NCBI GenBank assembly: GCA_025463965.1
Contig: JAODBN010000394.1
Span: forward strand, 1 to 39,932
Source of the DNA: Acidimicrobiaceae bacterium
Lineage (GTDB): Bacteria > Actinomycetota > Acidimicrobiia > Acidimicrobiales > Bog-793
DNA: 39,932 nucleotides
Reading direction: 5' to 3'
The notes beneath the pieces are model-generated. The model saw only the letters and a program-made list of their open reading frames with translations. It did no database searches and was not told the origin of the DNA. The position numbers and the translations under genes were made by a program. Within the stretch, counting starts at the first letter, position 1. Every line of letters begins with the position of its first letter. Shown here one piece after another: positions 24,086 to 32,033 of the stretch.

Positions 24086-25003
24086 GTGAGCACTCTGATT
24101 TTGTCAGACACGCCACGCCGGGTGCTGACCATTCGACGCGTGAGCGCCGGCTGGACGGGCTATGTGTTCGTCCTGCCGGCGCTCGCCGTCTTCGCGGCGT
24201 TCGTGCTCTACCCTTTGTGGCAGACGGTGTGGCTCAGCTTCTACAGCTGGGACGGTCTGACGGCGCGGCGGTGGATCGGGCTCGCCAATTATCGGGCCCT
24301 CTTCACGGACCCGACGTTGCGGAGTGCATTCCTTCACTCAGCGATACTTGTCATCTTCATCTCCCTCGTTCCGATCGCGCTCGGCCTGCTCCTTGCTGCC
24401 GTGCTTTCGTATCGCAAGATCCGCGGCCTGACGTTTTTTAGAACCGTGCTGTTCCTTCCCCAGGTCCTGCCCCTGGTCGTCGTGGGAGTGATCTGGGATT
24501 GGCTCTATCAACCAAATGGACCAATCAACAGCCTCTTGAGCGACATCGGCCTCGGGTTCATCGCACGGGCATGGCTGGGGGATTTCACCTGGGCGCTGCC
24601 GTCAGTCGGCATCGTTGGAACCTGGGTGACGTACGGATTCGCAATGGTGCTGTTCATCTCCGGCGTCCAGAAGATTCCCTCAACCCTCTATGACGCGGCA
24701 CGGGTCGACGGCGCGGGCCCCGTCCGAGAATTCTTCGCCGTCACGCTGCCTGGTCTCCGGAGCGAGATGACCGTCGCCTTTACGTTGACGGTCATCGCGG
24801 CGCTTCGGACGTTCGACGTGATCTACGTCACCACGCTCGGCGGCCCGGGAACCTCGACCACTGTGCCGTCGCTCAAGATCTACCAGATGGCCTTCGAGTA
24901 CAACCAGATCGGGGCGGCGGCTGCCGTCAGCGTTGCGCTCGCGGTGATCATCGTGGTGGTGACCTTCGCAATCATTCGCCGGGGAGATCGGGGCGACGCA
25001 TGA
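24086..25003 (+). CDS. ABC sugar permease, MalF/UgpA type
   Basis: A 305-residue membrane protein with six or so hydrophobic segments, starting with YVFVLPALAVFAAFVLYPLWQTVWLSFY. The cytoplasmic EAA loop that contacts the ATPase is seen as YDAARVDGAGPVREFFAVTLPGL. GTG 24086 is 18 bases after the binding-protein stop, and the gene overlaps the next permease by ATGA. It forms the importer's channel with the following gene. Confidence 0.94.
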   Translation: MSTLILSDTPRRVLTIRRVSAGWTGYVFVLPALAVFAAFVLYPLWQTVWLSFYSWDGLTARRWIGLANYRALFTDPTLRSAFLHSAILVIFISLVPIALGLLLAAVLSYRKIRGLTFFRTVLFLPQVLPLVVVGVIWDWLYQPNGPINSLLSDIGLGFIARAWLGDFTWALPSVGIVGTWVTYGFAMVLFISGVQKIPSTLYDAARVDGAGPVREFFAVTLPGLRSEMTVAFTLTVIAALRTFDVIYVTTLGGPGTSTTVPSLKIYQMAFEYNQIGAAAAVSVALAVIIVVVTFAIIRRGDRGDA

Positions 25004-25824
25004 TCGCTCGATTGCGTGGCAACACGAACTACGTCATTCTCTCGTTCTTCGCGGTGGTTGCGCTCTATCCTCTGATCGGAAGTGCGTTCGTCGCCCTTTC
25101 TCCGCAGGGCTCAGTGACATCCGGCATTTTTCCTTGGCCGTCACACTTCACTTTTTCGAACTTCAGCGCTGCCTGGCACCAGGCGTCGCTCGGAGGCGCC
25201 CTCGCGAATAGCGCCGTGGTCGCCATAGCCGTTACCGTGGCGGCGACCGTGCTTTCGACGCTTGCCGGCTACGCCTTTGGAACCTTGAAGCTGCCTGCCG
25301 GACGAGTGGTCTTCTACCTCTTCCTCACGGGTCTGATCATGCCGTACGAGTCGATGATCATTCCGTTGTACTTCGACATGCGCCGTCTCAATCTCGTCGA
25401 CAGCTACTGGTCCCTGATCTTGCCGGAGACCGCGCTGTACCTCGCATTCGGGATCTTCTGGATGCGCGCCTTCTTCCAGTCGATCCCGTCGGAGCTCCTC
25501 GAGGCGGCTCGGATCGACGGGGCTTCCAACGTGACGATCCTCAGGCGGGTGCTCGTCCCGATCGCACGCCCGGCGATCTCGACCATGACGGTCCTGTTCT
25601 TTGTATTCTCATGGAACGAGTTCCTCCTGCCGCTCGTAATGCTCTCGTCCTCGGCGAAGCAGACCGCCACGCTGGCACTCGGTGTGTTTCAAGGCCAGTA
25701 CAACACGAACGTCTCGCTGCAGACGGCAGCAGCGCTCTCGGTCGCCATCCCGGTAATCGTCATCTACGTGCTCTTTCAGCGCCAATTCATCCGTGGGATG
25801 CTCTCGGGATCCCTAACGGGGTGA
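25000..25824 (+). CDS. ABC sugar permease, MalG/UgpE type
   Basis: A 274-residue membrane protein of the MalG group with about six transmembrane segments. The EAA motif is LLEAARIDGASNVTILRRVLVPIARP, and FSWNEFLLPLVML is a family signature. It starts within the stop of the preceding permease (ATGA). No ATP-binding subunit is encoded in the cluster, so an ATPase encoded elsewhere, as with the shared MsiK-type ATPase of other actinobacteria, is presumably used. Confidence 0.94.
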   Translation: MIARLRGNTNYVILSFFAVVALYPLIGSAFVALSPQGSVTSGIFPWPSHFTFSNFSAAWHQASLGGALANSAVVAIAVTVAATVLSTLAGYAFGTLKLPAGRVVFYLFLTGLIMPYESMIIPLYFDMRRLNLVDSYWSLILPETALYLAFGIFWMRAFFQSIPSELLEAARIDGASNVTILRRVLVPIARPAISTMTVLFFVFSWNEFLLPLVMLSSSAKQTATLALGVFQGQYNTNVSLQTAAALSVAIPVIVIYVLFQRQFIRGMLSGSLTG

Positions 25825-25854
25825 CCCGAAGCTCATCGAGCTCGCTGACCGAGC

Positions 25855-27381
25855 ATGAGCACGACCCTCCGGTCATCGCTGCCGTTGCGGCCCGCGAAGC
25901 CAGGTGTTGAGCCGATGCAGACGCCCAGTTCCTCGCGAGCGTACCGGCGCGTTCTGATCTACGGGGCGAGCCGCGACACGGCAACGCTCGGCTCGGTACT
26001 CGCAGCCGGCGGCGCCGATGTGGACTTCGTCCAGCCGACGCCGGTTTCCGGTTCGCTCGCCGCGGAGTTTCCCGCCTTGCGGACGAAGCTTCGAGTCGCC
26101 GAGCCCGCTGAGATGGCTGAACACCCGTTTGACTATGACGCCGTCTTTGTGGACGCGTCGTACGACGGGATCGTTCCACCGGAGAAGCTGTGGTGCGCGA
26201 TCGGGGCGCAGCGAGCAGGCGTCCTCGTCTCCTCCGTCGCAGATTACGTGTTGGCGCATTCGAGTGCGCTCACGATTGGCGTCACCGGCTCGGCCGGTAA
26301 GACCACGACAGCCTCCCTGATCGCCCACATCTTGGACTCGGCTGGCCGGACTGTGCACATTGCTTCTGACCTGCGACCGCAGACGAACCGCTGCCCGAAC
26401 TACGAGATCCTACGGGCGCTCCCGGAAATGGCTCCCACCGACGTGCTCGTCGCTGAGCTGACGAGCGTCTATCTGTCCTTCATGCAGACGAGCCCGAAGA
26501 TCGCGGTCGTGACGAACCTGTGGCCGGAGCATCTGGAGTGGCATGGCTCGATGGCCGCCTATGTAGCGGCGAAGCAGACCATCCTCCGCCATCAGCAGAG
26601 CGATGATTGGGCGGTCTTGAACGGCGACGATCCCGCAGTCCGAAAGCACTTCGCGTCGCCGTGCAGGCGGTTGGCACTCTTCGGACGTCAGGACCTCGAC
26701 CATCCCAACTGCGTCTTCCTCTCGGGGGACATCGTCTATGTCCGTTGGGGTGGTGACGATGAACAGATCATGCTCGGGCAAGAGCTGCACGACGACGACC
26801 CGTACGCACTTAACGTGTTGGCGGCGGTTGCCGCGGCGAAGGCGGCAGGCGTCCAAAACGAGGCGTTGGCCGGGACGCTGGCGACGTTCACCGGCGTCGC
26901 GCAGCGTGGTGAGCTCGTTGGTGAGGTCGCCGGGGTCCGGGTGTTCAATGACGCAATGGCGATGTCGCCGGTCAAGGTTAAGCGCAGCCTCGAGTCGTTC
27001 AGCGATGGGTCCGTAGTCCTCATTGCCGGCGGGGAGGCGACGTTCCCGAACGAGGTGCTGCACAGCTCGCCGGAGGCACGGGCGCAACTGGAGCAGTTGG
27101 CGGACACCATTTCGAACAAGACCGTCGCCGTGATCCTTTACGGTGAGGGGGGTCGCCTCCTGCGGAGCGTGCTACTCGACCGGCAGATCGAGAGTCCCGA
27201 GTTGGTCGAGGTCGCCGACCTCTCTGCGGCCGCCGCTGCGGCCGCCGCTGCGGCCGCAGCGCGGGGCAGAGATGGAACGGCGCTTCTTTTTGCTCCGCTG
27301 TTCTATGTGCCGCTCGAGGAGCGTTCGCAGATGGGTCGACGGCTGCTCCGCGGGCTCGCGCTCGTGCAACGCGAAGGCTGA
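25855..27381 (+). CDS. MurD-like Mur ligase of unknown substrate
   Basis: A 508-residue three-domain Mur ligase (ATP-dependent amide-bond formation). It has a Rossmann-like N-terminal domain (RRVLIYGASRDTATLG), the P-loop GVTGSAGKTT (142-151), the catalytic Glu201 in AELTSVYL, His226 in NLWPEHLEWHG, and the position of the carbamylated Lys at Lys240 (YVAAK). In MurD terms the core is kept, but the D-Glu-contacting positions differ: the HR pair is Gln350-Arg351, NDSKATN reads NDAMAMS (365-371), and the C-terminal SPA.ASFD..F reads FAPLFYVPLEE. So D-Glu is unlikely to be the substrate. ATG 25915 is an alternative start. It lies 30 bases after the permease gene, in the importer operon. Confidence 0.85.
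   Translation: MSTTLRSSLPLRPAKPGVEPMQTPSSSRAYRRVLIYGASRDTATLGSVLAAGGADVDFVQPTPVSGSLAAEFPALRTKLRVAEPAEMAEHPFDYDAVFVDASYDGIVPPEKLWCAIGAQRAGVLVSSVADYVLAHSSALTIGVTGSAGKTTTASLIAHILDSAGRTVHIASDLRPQTNRCPNYEILRALPEMAPTDVLVAELTSVYLSFMQTSPKIAVVTNLWPEHLEWHGSMAAYVAAKQTILRHQQSDDWAVLNGDDPAVRKHFASPCRRLALFGRQDLDHPNCVFLSGDIVYVRWGGDDEQIMLGQELHDDDPYALNVLAAVAAAKAAGVQNEALAGTLATFTGVAQRGELVGEVAGVRVFNDAMAMSPVKVKRSLESFSDGSVVLIAGGEATFPNEVLHSSPEARAQLEQLADTISNKTVAVILYGEGGRLLRSVLLDRQIESPELVEVADLSAAAAAAAAAAAARGRDGTALLFAPLFYVPLEERSQMGRRLLRGLALVQREG
27224..27257 (+). repeat. 12-base tandem repeat encoding an alanine run
   Basis: The unit CTGCGGCCGCCG is repeated nearly three times in frame inside the Mur ligase gene, producing 13 consecutive alanines (about residues 457-469). 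The segment replaces the helix that in MurD precedes the C-terminal LLSPA strand. It could expand or contract without shifting frame. Confidence 0.75.
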
Positions 27382-27392
27382 CGCGGATCCCG

Positions 27393-27424
27393 TTGCAACT
27401 CATCTAGATCTCTGATAGAGATGA
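27393..27424 (+). promoter_or_regulatory. Promoter with operator between -35 and -10 (site d)
   Basis: A possible -35 TTGCAA (27393-27398) and -10 TAGAGA (27416-27421) are 17 bases apart. ACTCATCTAGAT (27398-27409) lies between them, and ATCTCT-GAT-AGAGAT forms a further perfect inverted repeat. The -10 ends 7 bases before the ATG at 27429, pointing to a leaderless transcript. Confidence 0.6.
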
Positions 27425-27428
27425 CAAC

Positions 27429-28445
27429 ATGGGATCTGACGTGATGGCACCTCCGCTAATTGCGCTCACCCTGGGCGACGTCAGCGGCGTTGGCCCCGAG
27501 CTCATTGCGTTGGCTCTTCGGCGCCAAGAAGACATCGCGATTTGCCGGCCGGTGGTCATCGGCTCGGCGAAGATCTTCGCCGAGCGCGCTGAGGCGGTGG
27601 CTGCGCCGGTCGAAGTGCGCGTCATCGGCGACCTCGACGAGGCACGCTTCGAGCCCGGCGTCGTCGATCTGATCGATCCCTTCGGAAGCAATGTCGAGGT
27701 CCCCTCTGTCGGGCAGGTCGATCCGGCGGCAGGCAAGTTCGCCGCTCGCTGCCTCGAGGTCGCGTTCGAGCTCGCGCTGGAGGGCAGGATCGCAGGCGTC
27801 GCCGGTGCACCGCTCAACAAGGAAGCATTCCGCCGCGCCGGGTACAACTACATCGACGAGATCGCCTTCCTGAGCGAGTTCACGCGAAGCGAGGAACCGC
27901 GGTTATTCGGGGTGCTGAGGGGCATGATGACGACCAACGTGACCCTGCACATCCCCTTCAAGGACGTCCCGGCGCAGATAACGCAGCCCAACGTCGAGGC
28001 CTCGATCGAGGCGATGCTCGCCGTGCTGGCCAAGGCCGGCAAGTCCTCCCCGAAGGTGATCGTCGCCGCCCTCAACCCCCACAACGGCGAGGGCGGTCTC
28101 TTCGGCAACGAGGAGATCGACTTCATTCGGCCTGCCGTCGAAGCGAAGCGTGCTGCCGGCTTCGATATCACCGGTCCCTTCCCCGCGGACACCCTGTTCC
28201 CGATGGCACTCGCTTCAGGGATGGACGGGGTCGTCTGCATGTACCACGACCAGGCGAACATTGCTCGCAAGCTCGGCGGCTTCACCGGAAGCGCGAGTGC
28301 CTTCATCGGCCTGCCGGTGCCGTACGCGACGACGGCGCACGGCACGGCATTCGACCTCGTTGGCACCGGCAAGGCGGACCCCTCCAGCTTCCTCACCGCT
28401 TTGAGCTTTGTGGTCGACCAGTCCCAGGCGCGCACGGACGCATGA
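27429..28445 (+). CDS. PdxA-family dehydrogenase (PdxA2-like)
   Basis: A 338-residue NAD-dependent dehydrogenase/decarboxylase of the PdxA family (4-hydroxythreonine-4-phosphate or four-carbon acid-sugar phosphates). It has the N-terminal LTLGDVSGVGPEL, GAPLNKEAF, LHIPFKDVPAQIT, NPHNGEGGLFG, GPFPADTLF and MYHDQANIARK, so the metal-binding His residues in the later motifs are present. The usual GHTE motif near residue 139-145 reads YIDEIAFL, so one conserved His is lost. Placed with a lactonase, an RraA-like protein and a reductase, it is more likely catabolic than a vitamin B6 gene. ATG 27429 could be replaced by ATG 27444. Confidence 0.85.
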   Translation: MGSDVMAPPLIALTLGDVSGVGPELIALALRRQEDIAICRPVVIGSAKIFAERAEAVAAPVEVRVIGDLDEARFEPGVVDLIDPFGSNVEVPSVGQVDPAAGKFAARCLEVAFELALEGRIAGVAGAPLNKEAFRRAGYNYIDEIAFLSEFTRSEEPRLFGVLRGMMTTNVTLHIPFKDVPAQITQPNVEASIEAMLAVLAKAGKSSPKVIVAALNPHNGEGGLFGNEEIDFIRPAVEAKRAAGFDITGPFPADTLFPMALASGMDGVVCMYHDQANIARKLGGFTGSASAFIGLPVPYATTAHGTAFDLVGTGKADPSSFLTALSFVVDQSQARTDA

Positions 28446-29311
28446 CCGTCGAGGCGCTGCACGGCGCCGAGGTGGCGATCGACGTCCGCTGTCTGCTCGG
28501 TGAGTCTCCCGTCTGGCACGCCCCGGCAGAAGAGCTGCTCTGGGTGGACATTCGCAACGCCACGCTGCACAGGTGGTCGTACCGCAGTGGCAACACCACG
28601 ACCGTCGAGGTCGGCCACTCCCTCAGCGCGGTCGCGCCCCGGGCGTCCGGCGGCTATGTGGTCGCGACGCGTCTCGGCTTCGGCACCGTGGACGAGGAGG
28701 GCAAGTTCGACATGCTCGCGTTGGTCGATGCCGGTCTCGCCGAGCATCGCATGAACGACGGAAAGTGCGACCGACAGGGGCGCTTCTTTGCTGGGACGAT
28801 GTCCGAGCGCCGCTTGCCCGGTGCCGGCTCCCTCTACCGACTGGATCCGAACGGGAGCGTGGCCCGCGTGCTCCGTGGCGTCACCATCTCCAATGGGCTC
28901 GACTGGAGCCCGGACGACTCGATCATGTACTACGTCGACAGCGAGGCGGCCGGTCTCGACGCCTTCGACTTCAACCACGACACTGGCGAGGTCACGGGAC
29001 GGCGGCGACTCGTCGAGATCGATCGCCGTCTTGGCCTCGCGGACGGGATCGCTGTCGACGAGGACGGGTGCATCTGGGTGGCGCTGCACTCGGGCGGTGC
29101 GGTGCATCGCTACAGCCCGACCGGCGCGCTGCTCGCACGGCTTGAGCTCCCCGTCGCAGTGGTCACGAGCTGCGCCTTCGGGAGCAGCGACCTCGGCGAT
29201 CTCTACATCACCACCGCTGTCCGCCCGAACGAGCACGAAGATCTCGCTGGGGCATTGTTTCGCTATCCGGCCGGGGTGAAGGGCTTCCCCGGTCGGTCCT
29301 ATGAAGGTTAG
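28442..29311 (+). CDS. SMP-30/gluconolactonase family lactonase
   Basis: A 289-residue six-bladed beta-propeller of the SMP-30/LRE family, which hydrolyses sugar lactones using a divalent metal. The metal-ligand Glu is in LLGESPVWH (N-terminus), with NDGKCDRQGRFFAGTM, ISNGLDWSPDDSIMYYVDS (Asn and Asp ligands) and LADGIAVDEDGCIWVA following. The start overlaps the PdxA-like stop (ATGA). It fits a route in which an aldose is oxidised to a lactone by the nearby aldo/keto reductase and then opened to the acid. Confidence 0.92.
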   Translation: MTVEALHGAEVAIDVRCLLGESPVWHAPAEELLWVDIRNATLHRWSYRSGNTTTVEVGHSLSAVAPRASGGYVVATRLGFGTVDEEGKFDMLALVDAGLAEHRMNDGKCDRQGRFFAGTMSERRLPGAGSLYRLDPNGSVARVLRGVTISNGLDWSPDDSIMYYVDSEAAGLDAFDFNHDTGEVTGRRRLVEIDRRLGLADGIAVDEDGCIWVALHSGGAVHRYSPTGALLARLELPVAVVTSCAFGSSDLGDLYITTAVRPNEHEDLAGALFRYPAGVKGFPGRSYEG

Positions 29312-29319
29312 GAGTCGTC

Positions 29320-29952
29320 GTGACAACCATCGTTGACGAGGAGCGGCGGAACCAGCTCGCGAGCCTCGGCGCGGCTGCCGTGTACGAGTCGCTCGGGCGC
29401 CGCAACGCACTTTCGCCCGCTATCAAGCCGCTGTGGTCACCCGCTGTTCTTGCGGGGCCGGTGTTCACGGTCGAGGCCGTCGTCGCCGACAACCTTGCCC
29501 TGCACCACGCCGTTGCAGAGGCACCGGCGGGAGCCGTCATCATCGCCTCGGTGTCCGAGCCGGGCCCGGTGCCGCTGTGGGGCGATCTCCTGTCCACGAT
29601 CTCCAAGGAGAAGGGCATCGCCGGCTTGGTCATCGACGCGATGGTGCGGGACTGCGACCGCATTCGCGCCCTCGAATTTCCGGTCTTCGGCCACGGCACC
29701 TCCCTCTATGGACCCTCGAAGAACGCCTGGGGAAGGCTCGGCGTGGACATCGCGATTGACGGCGTCACGATCCGACCGGGGGACTGGGTCCTCGCCGATG
29801 GCGACGGCGTCGTGATCATTCCCGCCGACGAACTCGAGTCGGCGCTCGTCGCCGCCAGCGCGGTGCGCGACCGGGAGCGCGAGATCGTCCGCCGAGCAGC
29901 GCTCGGCGAGAGCACGCTCGTGCAGCTCAATCTCGGCCAGCCGCCGGCATGA
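29320..29952 (+). CDS. RraA-like / 4-carboxy-4-hydroxy-2-oxoadipate-aldolase-type protein
   Basis: A 210-residue protein of the RraA/HMG-aldolase family. The characteristic GDLLSTISKEKGIAGLVIDAMVRD carries the Gly-Asp and Arg-Asp residues that bind metal and pyruvate in the class II aldolases. PGDWVLADGDGVVIIP is the conserved C-terminal block. True RraA (RNase E inhibitor) and aldolase members are hard to separate by sequence; the catabolic setting favours an aldolase or decarboxylase acting on a 2-oxo acid. GTG 29320 has AGGAG seven bases upstream. Confidence 0.85.
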   Translation: MTTIVDEERRNQLASLGAAAVYESLGRRNALSPAIKPLWSPAVLAGPVFTVEAVVADNLALHHAVAEAPAGAVIIASVSEPGPVPLWGDLLSTISKEKGIAGLVIDAMVRDCDRIRALEFPVFGHGTSLYGPSKNAWGRLGVDIAIDGVTIRPGDWVLADGDGVVIIPADELESALVAASAVRDREREIVRRAALGESTLVQLNLGQPPA

Positions 29953-29992
29953 CGCCCCGCTGCCGCAAGGTGCTGACCCACACCGATCTGTA

Positions 29993-31075
29993 GTGGGAGC
30001 ACACCCCGTGCACGGCGAGAGCGATCCCGTGCCGCCGCAGCTTGAGACGAGACACGTCGGCAGGTCTGGCCTCGTCGTCACCGAACTCGGCTTCGGTGCG
30101 GGACCGCTGGGTGGTTTCGCCGGTCGTCCCGTCGACGAAGCGAGTGCCGAGACGACGCTCGGCGCGGCATGGGATGCCGGCATCCGTTACTTCGACACTT
30201 CGCCGTGGTACGGCCTCGGGATGAGCGAGCACCGCGTCGGGCAGTTCTTGCGCGGAAAGCCCCGAGATGCGTTCGTCATCTCGACCAAGGTCGGGCGAGT
30301 TCTTCACCGGCCGGGTCCGGGCAAGGCATCCACTGCGACGTTCTGGACAAGCGCGCTCCCGTTCGACGCTCACTTTGACTACCGTCACGACGCAATCCTG
30401 CGTTCCTACGAAGACAGCCTCCAGCGCCTCGGCCTTTCACGCGTCGACATTCTGTTTGTGCACGACCTCGAGCCGGAGGCACACGGCGGTGATGAAGGTT
30501 TCGACCGCCGCGTCGAGGAGCTGGAGGCGGGGGGCGGCTTTGCGGCGCTCGAGGCGCTACGGACCGCCGGCGAGATCGGGGCAATCGGTGCCGGCGTGAA
30601 TGACGCGACCGCTGCATTGGCGCTTGTCCGACGTTTCGACCTGGACGCCGTGCTGATCGCGGGTCGCTACACGCTGCTCGAGCAGGGCGCGCTCGAGGCG
30701 CTCTTGCCGGTCTGTGAGGAGCGCAAGATCGGGGTCGTCATCGGCAGCGTGTTCAACTCGGGCATCCTCGCAGGTGGGGGAGCCGAGACCAGCACCTACG
30801 AGGGCGAGCCTGCTCCCGAGGAGATCGCCGAGCGAGTGGGTCAGCTGCAGCATGTGTGCTCGCGCCATGGCGTCGCCCTCGGTAGCGCTGCCCTTCGCTT
30901 TCCACTTGCCCACCCCGCGGTCTGCAGCGTGATTCCCGGCGCAGCCCGCCCCTCCGAAGTCACCGAGAATGCCCGGCGCCTGCATTGGTCGATCCCGCCG
31001 GCACTTTGGGAGGAGCTGCGGTCATCGGGGCTCATCGCCAGGGAAGCACCAATACCGGCTGACGACGTCGGCTGA
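29993..31075 (+). CDS. Aldo/keto reductase (aldose 1-dehydrogenase-like)
   Basis: A 360-residue NAD(P)-dependent oxidoreductase with the AKR catalytic tetrad: Asp and Tyr in YFDTSPWYGLGMSE (about 65-78), Lys in ISTKVGR, and His in DILFVHDLE. The N-terminal LGFGAGPLGGF and C-terminal AALRFPLAHPAVCSVIPGA are family blocks. It resembles L-fucose/D-threo-aldose 1-dehydrogenases, which produce lactones; the SMP-30 lactonase in the same operon supports this. The start may be GTG 29993, 30008 or 30029. It converges on the gntR gene. Confidence 0.88.
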   Translation: MGAHPVHGESDPVPPQLETRHVGRSGLVVTELGFGAGPLGGFAGRPVDEASAETTLGAAWDAGIRYFDTSPWYGLGMSEHRVGQFLRGKPRDAFVISTKVGRVLHRPGPGKASTATFWTSALPFDAHFDYRHDAILRSYEDSLQRLGLSRVDILFVHDLEPEAHGGDEGFDRRVEELEAGGGFAALEALRTAGEIGAIGAGVNDATAALALVRRFDLDAVLIAGRYTLLEQGALEALLPVCEERKIGVVIGSVFNSGILAGGGAETSTYEGEPAPEEIAERVGQLQHVCSRHGVALGSAALRFPLAHPAVCSVIPGAARPSEVTENARRLHWSIPPALWEELRSSGLIAREAPIPADDVG

Positions 31076-31088
31076 GCAGTTGCTCAGC
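31071..31088. terminator. Palindrome between convergent stop codons
   Basis: GCTGAGCA-GT-TGCTCAGC spans the stop codons of the aldo/keto reductase gene and the opposing gntR gene. It can form a 7-base stem with a four-base loop from either strand. No T-run is obvious, so termination is a guess. Confidence 0.35.
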
Positions 31089-31899
31089 GCTTGGCGGCTC
31101 CGCCGTACGGCCAGCTGTGTGGATCGATCGGCGAGTTGAAGCTGAGCTTTACCCGCTCACTCTGGTAGTAGGCGAAGCCACATTCAATCGGGTCGTCCTC
31201 GAGCCCGTACATCACCGCCTTGCTGACAAGCAGGGGGTCGTTCGGTGCGGCGCCGAGGAGGTCGCCGCGCTCGCCCGCGAGTTCAGCTCCGAGCTCGGTC
31301 GTGACTCGTGCAATCTGTATGCCGAACATCGTGTACAGCAATTCGAGCAGCGACGTCTGTCCTAGATCCGCCCCGAGCAACCGACTGAACCGCTCCGAGT
31401 CGTAATACGCCTCGTCGATCGCGACCGGCCGGTCGAGGACTGAGCGCAGCCGGGTGATCCGGACCGTCTCGGATCCGCGGCGCAGACCGAGCGCATCGGT
31501 CACCTCGGCCGTCGCTGTCACGAGCTCGGCATCAAGCACCTTGGTGGTGGTGTCCAGCCCGAGATCCCGCAGGTAGTGCGAGAGGCTCGCCGTGGTGAGG
31601 AACTCTGCCGACAGCGTCGACGAGGTGACCTGGTAGCCGCGGCCATGTAGCGGGCGCACGAACCCCTGGTTCGCGAGCATGTGAACCGCCTGTCGCACCG
31701 TCAGGCGGTTGACGCCGAAGTGCTCGCTGAGGTCGCTCTCGGAGGGGAGCAGATCGCCGGGGCGGTAGATCCCGCGCCAGATGTCCGTCAGAACCGAGCG
31801 GCGAATCTGCTCGTAGAGCGATGTCGTGCCGCGTCGCAACGGCGACTCCCGCCGGGATCCGGTGCCTTCTGTCGTCTTGCGCGGACGGGTCGCCATCAC
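31084..31899 (-). CDS. GntR-family (HutC subfamily) transcriptional regulator
   Basis: A 271-residue repressor, transcribed leftwards. The winged helix-turn-helix is at about residues 27-95 (LPSESDLSEHFGVNRLTVRQAVHMLANQGFVRPLHGRGYQV). The UTRA ligand-binding domain follows (residues about 110-262; TVRITRLRSVLDRPVAIDEAYYD). HutC-type members sense sugar phosphates or acids. It is the only regulator in region 3 and is divergent from the serine hydrolase gene. The repeated ACTCATCTAGCT sites, with the CTAG centre seen in DasR/NagR-type operators, are its probable targets, including one at its own divergent promoter region. Confidence 0.93.
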   Translation of the reverse strand: MMATRPRKTTEGTGSRRESPLRRGTTSLYEQIRRSVLTDIWRGIYRPGDLLPSESDLSEHFGVNRLTVRQAVHMLANQGFVRPLHGRGYQVTSSTLSAEFLTTASLSHYLRDLGLDTTTKVLDAELVTATAEVTDALGLRRGSETVRITRLRSVLDRPVAIDEAYYDSERFSRLLGADLGQTSLLELLYTMFGIQIARVTTELGAELAGERGDLLGAAPNDPLLVSKAVMYGLEDDPIECGFAYYQSERVKLSFNSPIDPHSWPYGGAAKR

Positions 31900-31949
31900 T
31901 GTCTTTCTTCGCGCGAGCTCGGTACTCGCTACCCACCTATCTCAGCACA

Positions 31950-31995
31950 TTGTGCATGTGGACTGGAGACCTTAGGCTAACATAGCTAGATGAGT
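31950..31995 (+). promoter_or_regulatory. Promoter and operator of the serine hydrolase operon (site e)
   Basis: TTGTGC (31950-31955), 17-base spacer, TAGGCT (31973-31978). AGCTAGATGAGT (31984-31995), the reverse complement of the shared operator core, lies directly downstream. The site is in the divergent gap between gntR and the hydrolase gene, so it may also control gntR. Confidence 0.6.
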
Positions 31996-32033
31996 TATAT
32001 CGATCTCTCGAGTCGTCGAAACGGAGGACCGCG

